From: Branchipolynoe longqiensis
Taxonomy: Eukaryota > Annelida > Polychaeta > Phyllodocida > Polynoidae
Direction: 5' to 3'
NCBI GenBank assembly: GCA_030323885.1
Contig: CM059186.1
Location: forward strand, 147,313,810-147,377,809
DNA: 64,000 nucleotides
Part shown: positions 58,191 through 64,000 of the stretch, in pieces
Layout of the letters: every line of letters begins with the position of its first letter
How positions within the stretch are numbered: the stretch's first letter is position 1
Translations under genes and position numbers: made by a program
The notes under the pieces: model-generated
The model's input: the letters and a program-made list of their open reading frames with translations, nothing else
What the model was told of the DNA's origin: nothing
Database searches by the model: none

Positions 58191-58263
58191 TCCCGCAGCC
58201 AAAAGCCGCGCGCACTGACCTAGATACCCGTGCTGACGTCACATGAAATAGGTCTATATGTGA

Positions 58264-58450
58264 AGGTGTTAAGTTAAATGCTCAATCACCGGAGCAGCCT
58301 GGTCAACATTATAATGGTTGATTGGTTGGTTGTTTACGTCCTGGCAACATCTAAGGTAATTCTTTCAATAAAGCAAAGCATACTTACTAAATGCACCATT
58401 ATCTACGTCGGATGTGTAGAATTAAATCTAGGTAAGATAAGTTGTGTGTA
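58264..58450. mobile_element. Decayed MITE holding a SINE-A tail
   Basis: A minus-strand SINE-A tail (GGTTGTTTACGTCCTGGCAA, 58314-58358) sits within sequence resembling a TTAAAG-TIR MITE (TTACTAAATGCACCATTATC, GTAGAATTAAATCTAGGTAA). Confidence 0.5.
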
Positions 58451-58854
58451 CACCAATTGAAGCCAAGTGTGATACACTATTGTTACACTAACTAGGTTTC
58501 ATCACTGCCTGTTAAAGTCAGCAAGGGTTAAGGTTCTTAAGGGGGAAATCCTCTCCCCTCCCCTAGAAAAAGAAGCTCTCGCCCTCCAAAAAACATCCCA
58601 AAAAACTAAACTGATGACTGAATATACTCATATCTAAATTGGATATGTAGGATGAAACCTCGGTGAATACAGAAAATAGCGCAATCACTAAAATTGCACC
58701 CCTGTCCAAACATCTGACACCATTATGTTAGATAACTTTACCATAATATCGGTTCAAGTGGTGACCCCCTTTCAGGTGGTGCCCAGGGCACGTTCCGTAC
58801 CTGCCGTACCTTAGGTACGGTACTGGGTAGATGTTTTCGTTTTGCAAACCGGAT

Positions 58855-59285
58855 AGCATTAGCAGACTGGGGTGCAGACCCAGATAGCAGACCAGATAGC
58901 AGACCTGATAGCAGACCTGATAGCAGACCAGATAGCAGACCAGATAGCTTATCGGATAGCATACCAGATAGCATACCAGATTGCAGACCAAATAACAGAC
59001 CAGATAGCAGACCGGGTAGCAAATTAGCAGCAAACCACATAGCAGACCATATAGCAGACAGGATAGCAGACCAGATAGAAGCCAGGATAGCAGACCAGGT
59101 AGAAGACCGGTTAACAGAGCAGATATCAGATCGGATAGCCGATCGGATAGCAGACAAGATAGCAGACCAGATAGCAGACCTAATAGCAGACCAGGTAACA
59201 GACCAGATAGCACACCAGATAGCAGACCGCATAGCAAACCAGATAGCAAACCAGATAGCAAACCAGATAGCAGACCACATACTGA
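58855..59285 (-). repeat. 12-bp minisatellite, long locus
   Basis: About thirty GATAGCAGACCA units. Since 12 is a multiple of 3, open frames (LLSG or AIWS repeats) appear on the minus strand in more than one phase. Confidence 0.92.
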
Positions 59286-59829
59286 CCTAGCAGACCGGGG
59301 AACAGTCCTCGAGCAGTGAACAAAGATCCCGGCGCAGCCTTCAAATAAAAGACACGCTTTGATACTCACCCCCCCCCCCCACCCACACCAAACCCATACA
59401 CCAAACCCACACACCAAACCCACACACCACCACCGCCATCACCTCGATCACAATCGTCCATCCCACGCTTCCTTGCCTCTCCCAGATCCCACCCACCACC
59501 CACCATTGTGTGTGTGTGAACTTGATCGATAGGCTTATCTTGATGGATGTCCTTGGTGGATTACGAGGCCAGCAACCAGTGCCATCCCCGGCGACAGACG
59601 ACAGCGCTAACTGCCGGCCGTCGGGCGACGCACACCCCGGGTCGGGTGGGGCGGGACGGCGGCGAGCGGGTCCTTAAGGACACCGGGAAGGAGCCCTCCC
59701 GGGGACGGCATGAGCAGCTCGGAACTGCTCAAAGCACGAACCACAGCTATGTAACAGCCCGCGCACCAACCACCCCATCCCACACTGCCCCTGCCCGGCC
59801 CCCTCCTGCCGCGTCCAGCCCCGTCCCTC

Positions 59830-60240
59830 TCCATCTGCATTACCGGGTCCCGCCCCGTCCCTCCCCGTCCCTCCTCGCCTGCCTCACCGCGTCCCACCCC
59901 ATCCCTCCCCACCCGCCTCACCGCATCCTGCCCCTTCCCTCCCCGCCCGCCTCACTGCGTCCCGCCTCACCGCATCCCGCCCCGTCCCTCCCCGCCTGCC
60001 TCACCACGTCCTGCCCTGTCCCTCCCCACCCGCCTCACTGCGTTCCGCCCCATCCCTCCCCGCCCGCCTCACCGCGTCCCTCCCCGTCCCTCCTCGCCTG
60101 CCTCACCGCGTCCCGCCCGGGCCCGCACCATCCCTCCCCGCCCGCCTCACCACGTCCCGCCCGTCCCTCCCCGTCCTTCCCCGTCCCTCCCCGCCCCTCC
60201 CCACCGCGTCGCAGCCCTACCCGCCCCGCCGCGCACCGTT
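59830..60240 (+). repeat. CCGTCCCTCCCCGCCCGCCTCAC-type minisatellite
   Basis: About twelve imperfect 36-bp C-rich units (CCGTCCCTCCCCGCC, GCCTCACCGCGTCCC). A 311-codon Pro-rich open frame crosses it and is not supported as a gene. Confidence 0.9.
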
Positions 60241-60622
60241 CTGTCACAACCAGCTTCACCTCGCCTCACCTCCGGAACAAAATAATGCACAACCAAGTGT
60301 CGACTCCTTCCAACCTAGGCTGCAACCCGCCCAGGACGCACCCAGGTCCCACCCGGAGCCCATCCAGGACGCAACACAGAGCCCACCCAGGCAGTCAACC
60401 CCGCGCCCTACCCCCTCCCCCCCGCCACACACACATAGCCTCTCCCCTGAGACCCACAAAGGACCGGGCGGGGATGGTCTGATGATATCTGGCTATCTGC
60501 GATACAACTGAGATTAATCCACACAAAAGACACACGGGACGGGCAGCCGCATGGGGCTCTCTCGGCATCAGCTTGCTAAGAGGTTTCTCTACCACCGGTG
60601 GCGCCCCCTATATTCGCCTTAT

Positions 60623-60968
60623 TAAAGCTGCATAGTCCGATGAAATATCAAATTTTCAAAACCAAACCAATTATCTAGATTAGAATCTACATATCTAACT
60701 TAGATACTGATGCACTTATTAAGCATTTGTTTCTGCGTAAAAGGCAATACTGAGTCAATTTAACAGAACCTGTTACTGCAGAAGTCTATGGTGTCAGAGT
60801 TTTGGCAAGCTTGCCAAAACTAATTTTCCATGTTTGCACTCAAAATATCTCAAAAGTTTACCATTAACAATAAAAGTAACTTTGAACTAATGTAAAGTAG
60901 ATACGAGTGACCGATCTAATATATTTATCTCAGAAAAAATACAGAAATTCAAAACCATCAGACTTTAA
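60623..60968 (+). mobile_element. TTAAAG-TIR MITE
   Basis: Starts TTAAAGCTGCATAGTCCGAT; the right end is slightly shortened (ACCATCAGACTTTAA). Very similar to 30269-30620. Confidence 0.83.
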
Positions 60969-61390
60969 TACATGCCGTATTCTGACAGGTATGTTTGTTG
61001 TATGTTTCCTCGTCAGTAGCATGCAATAACAATTTTGCTACAATATCCATGTCTGGCCGAAAGGAACCAGGTTATATGTAACAAGTGAATACCATATACA
61101 ATTATACAGATACCGATTATATGCTGTATAAGAATTATATAAGTATAATAACCCGGAATATCGCTCCTTTCCCCCCATCGACCGATGTAGTCTGTCCTAG
61201 TTGTCTACTGCTCCAGCCTCCCCAGCCCCAGCTCCGATGGTGGCGCCACATATGTATAAATCTTCCGGTGCGACTGACACTGGTCTACATCCGGTGGCGC
61301 CACTGGTACAGTGTTGGGTATAACAACACTGATAATTCCCTTATGTACCTTTATACTCGCATGATTCGTTATACATCACATATGTATATA

Positions 61391-61568
61391 CAGTAAAAGT
61401 AACTCAGACCTCCCTAACCTATTACCTCCACAGACCAACCACTCCCCTATATCAATCGCTTTATCGGGGGCCCAAACAATGCCATTGTAACCAATTTCTA
61501 ACTCCCTAAACCGGCCACCTCCCTAAATGAACCACTTAAATTAAGTCGGTCCCAAAGAGGTTTTAGTG
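61391..61568 (+). mobile_element. Short pogo-like MITE in TA
   Basis: CAGTAAAAGTAACTCAGACC to GAGGTTTTAGTG with TA on each side; shares CCCTATAT, ACCACCTCCCTAAAT and GGTCCC with 27806-28596. Confidence 0.6.
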
Positions 61569-61810
61569 TATACACATTATACACACATATAGACCTGTTT
61601 TAAAGTCAGTTCTCTGTGTCAGTGACCGGTGTAGTAAGTTCAAAACACTACCCAACAACAACACTATGGTAGTGTTTTCTACCTAGGTTGAAAACACTAT
61701 GGTGGTGTTTTCAACTTAGTTAAAGGTAGGTTCAAAACACTATGGTGGCCATGCTCAAAACACTATCCTTAAGTTCAAAACACTCCCTTTATGTTCAAAA
61801 CACTACTCTC

Positions 61811-61948
61811 ATGGTGCTGGCAGCCTGGTCTCCCAGTGGGGCAGCACTATAAAGTCACCATGAGTGTGCACTCTAACAAGTCCGTACCCGTCCTGAGATG
61901 ACCATAGATGTTGCTAGGATGTAAAACAACAATGAACAATCAATCAAA
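61811..61948 (+). mobile_element. SINE-A, 5' truncated
   Basis: Starts within the body at CATGGTGCTGGCAGCCTGGT and continues to the tail. Confidence 0.88.
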
Positions 61949-62007
61949 TGCCACAGCATGGTCAGCTTATCAATATGTACCATTAGGTTACATTTTGCGC
62001 CATTACA

Positions 62008-62348
62008 GTCCAGACGGGATGGCCGGATGAGTTAGAGCGTCCGTCTCCCATGTTGGCAGATCATGGGGTCGTGGGTTCAAACCCTGGTGGAGTCCAACCA
62101 ATGACTTAAAAAGTGATACTGATATTGCTTCCTAGCATGGCGCTCTGCATTATTAGGATAGGGCTAGGACTGGTTGGCTCAGTGTCAGGATAATGTGACT
62201 GAGTGGGATATCAGGTCATGGTGCTGGCAGCCTGGTCTTCCAGTGGGGCAGCACTATAAGGTTGCCATGAGTGCACACTGTCACAAGTCAGTACCCATCC
62301 TGATATGACCTTAGATGTTGCTAGGACGTAAAACAACAACAAACAAGC
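62008..62348 (+). mobile_element. SINE-A with B-type head
   Basis: Head GACGGGATGGCCGGATGAGT with box B GGGTTCAAACCC, complete body and AACAACAAACAA tail. CATTACA stands near both edges. Confidence 0.9.
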
Positions 62349-62550
62349 GGCATTACACTTACAGCCCCCACTGCTGTGTTATGATAGTGTTTTGAACTTG
62401 GATAGTGTTTTGGATGTATGTAGGGGTAGTCTTTTGAACTTAACAGTAGTGTTTTCAACTTAAGCTGAAAATACTACCATCGGGTTTTGAACTTAGGTTG
62501 AAAACACTACTGTAGTGTTTTCAACGGGGTAGTGTTTTGAACGTCCTACA

Positions 62551-63056
62551 CCAGTGTCGCAGTTTGAGCGCCCTGCCAGTTTCAGCTGACTGCATAGACT
62601 CAAACTCAAGGCATTGTCAATGGTCGTGAGCAATCTTCATACAGAAAATACAGAAGAAGTGAAATATCTCTAAAACCACTGCACCCATTAACAAATCGCT
62701 TGGTACACATATAGAAAACATCTTTACCAAAATGATTATATTAAATTTATAAGGTTAGGGTTCTTGGTTTCTATTTATTTAGAATAAAACTAATGTTTTT
62801 CACTGCGCGTACCATCAAACTCAAGGCATTGTCAATGGTCGTGAGCAATCTTCATACAGAAAATACAGGAAAAGTGAAATATCTCTAAAAGCACACCACC
62901 TAGAAACAAATCGCTTGGAACACATATAGAAAACATCTTTATCAAAAACATTATATTAAATTCATAAGGTTAGTGACGATGCTGTTAGATTTTGATGCAT
63001 GCGGATGAAACTGACAGTCAGCTGAAACTGGCAGGGCGCTCAAACTGCGACACCGG
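62551..63056. mobile_element. 500-bp MITE with perfect 39-bp inverted ends
   Basis: GTGTCGCAGTTTGAGCGCCC begins the left end (62554-62592) and its complement closes the right (63015-63053), 39 bp without mismatch. The inside is two direct units 213 bp apart (ACTCAAGGCATTGTCAATGG, CTTCATACAGAAAATACAG). No coding capacity. Confidence 0.88.
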
Positions 63057-63303
63057 CTCTGAAACCCCCGCTGGTGACGTGATGGCGCCACTAGTAGAAG
63101 GTCGGGTTCCCGCCCTCGTCTGATAGTGATACCATCACGGGCTGATATCGATGTGCGCCCGTCTCGCCCGCCTCACATGGGACAGGACTCACAATCTGTG
63201 GGGGAGGGGGTGGGGGTGGGGGGAGTCTATTCACCGAGACATACTGTAGCGGCCGAGTCCTCACCACCCGGCTGTAGCCGACCGGTCTCCCGGCAGAAGC
63301 ACG

Positions 63304-63332
63304 CCATATAAGGGCGCATTGTGATTGGGCGG
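63304..63332. promoter_or_regulatory. CArG box beside inverted CCAAT and GC box
   Basis: CCATATAAGG fits CC(A/T)6GG and includes a TATAA-like core; ATTGG (63324-63328) and GGGCGG (63327-63332) follow. The neighbourhood is GC-rich with a long poly-G run after it. It looks promoter-like, but no exon can be tied to it. Confidence 0.25.
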
Positions 63333-63339
63333 CTATCTA

Positions 63340-64000
63340 ACCCGGGGGGGGGGGGGGGGGGGGGGGGAGGGGGCGGGGGGGGGGGAGGGACGCGGGCCAG
63401 AGCCGCAGTAAATGTGACTGCGGCGATTTCCGGATTGTGCAAGAAGGTGCTTATTTGATGCTGCCTCCATAGACTGAGAGACCTCCGACAGACATAAATA
63501 ATAATAATAATAATAATAATAATGATAATAATAATAATTACTGGGAACGGTTATTAATATTTCAAAGCACGGATAATAATTAATTCCTTATTAATAAACA
63601 AACTCTCTTTGAAGCACTGGGCGCGAGTATGTGAATCGCATTTCTTCTCTCTCTCTCTCTCTCTCTCTCTCGCGCTCTCCCTCTCTCTTGGAACATAATG
63701 AAAAGGTCGGAGGTTATGTAAGCTCGCTGTTTACTGTTGTCTGTATTTTCTCAACAATCGCCAGGAAAAGTGCTTAGCATGTAGTAAGTCCCGTAGAATT
63801 TCTTATTTGTTCTCCTTATGAAACTGTTATGGAACTGATTATTTAAATAAATCTAATTCTTGTGAAACTACTGATTGAAATAAATGTATTCCTCCTGAAA
63901 TAATCACAATTTATATAAGCGTAATTCTTCCGAAACTTAATTCTTCTGAAACTCATGAATGTAATTCCCATGAGCCTTATAACGTTTAAAAAAATAGTGA
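63340..64000. other. Simple sequences and AT-rich end
   Basis: Poly-G at 63343-63390, (ATA)n at 63495-63540, (CT)n at 63645-63685, then AT-rich sequence without a recognisable feature. Confidence 0.6.

Larger units (their letters stand above)
61630..62552. mobile_element. MITE with inverted arrays of GTTCAAAACACTA, holding two SINEs
   Basis: The left array (61640-61810) has AGTTCAAAACACTA and GTTGAAAACACTA units; the right array (62383-62544) has the complements (TAGTGTTTTGAAC, TAGTGTTTTCAAC). The ends CCGGTGTAG and CTACACCAG are inverted repeats. Between the arrays lie a 5'-truncated SINE-A (61811-61948) and a complete one (62008-62348). Confidence 0.7.

Noticed and set aside
58728..59423. 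231-codon Leu/Ser/Gly/Cys frame resembling a membrane protein
   Set aside because: It is a translated 12-bp tandem repeat; a second phase of the same strand is also open over 180 codons.
59547..60482. 311-codon Pro/Ser-rich open frame
   Set aside because: Most of it is a C-rich minisatellite with no stop-forming bases; no domain and no conserved part.

Overview
This is eukaryotic genomic DNA with small coding exons, GT-AG introns, AT-rich non-coding sequence and a very heavy load of short interspersed and tandem repeats. The tRNA-derived SINEs match kinds I know from molluscs (the copies at 3748-4070 and 21199-21538 are of a type common in gastropods and bivalves), so a mollusc, probably a gastropod, is the best guess; I cannot name the species.

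Three protein-coding genes can be read from exon similarity and splice phase. (1) 502-6506, + strand: the last six coding exons of a ubiquitin-specific protease of the USP4/USP11/USP15 group; the Cys box and N-terminal domains lie before the window. (2) 12268-25015, - strand: a complete ALG12 gene (dolichyl-P-mannose:Man7GlcNAc2-PP-dolichol alpha-1,6-mannosyltransferase) in nine coding exons joining without a frame break into 493 codons. (3) 37893-39228, - strand: the last two exons of PTK7/off-track, the receptor pseudokinase; its other exons must lie at higher coordinates and I could not find them in the window. The protease and ALG12 are convergent, with 5.8 kb between stop codons. ALG12 and PTK7 share a strand. 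The three have unrelated jobs (deubiquitination, ER N-glycan assembly, Wnt/planar polarity signalling) and nothing suggests they act as a unit.

The rest is repeats. The commonest SINE (SINE-A here) has about twenty full, nested or tail-only copies and carries two different tRNA-like heads on one body. Several MITE families are present: TIRs reading TTAAAG(C/T)TGCATAGTCCG; a 275-bp element with TTA/TAA duplications; a pogo-like element in TA; an element packed with ACGT; and a 500-bp element with 39-bp perfect TIRs. There are many minisatellites (for example a 23-bp unit carrying CACGTG at 53.8-54.7 kb), long polypurine tracts and (TA)n/(CA)n tracts. From 39.2 kb to the end I see no convincing exon, only one weak candidate for a small cysteine-rich protein near 57.0-57.5 kb.

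I see no new enzymatic or defence system. The most striking pattern is positional: five of the sixteen splice acceptors that can be placed have a SINE within about 60 bp upstream, while none of the donors does; several other acceptors sit directly beside tandem repeats.
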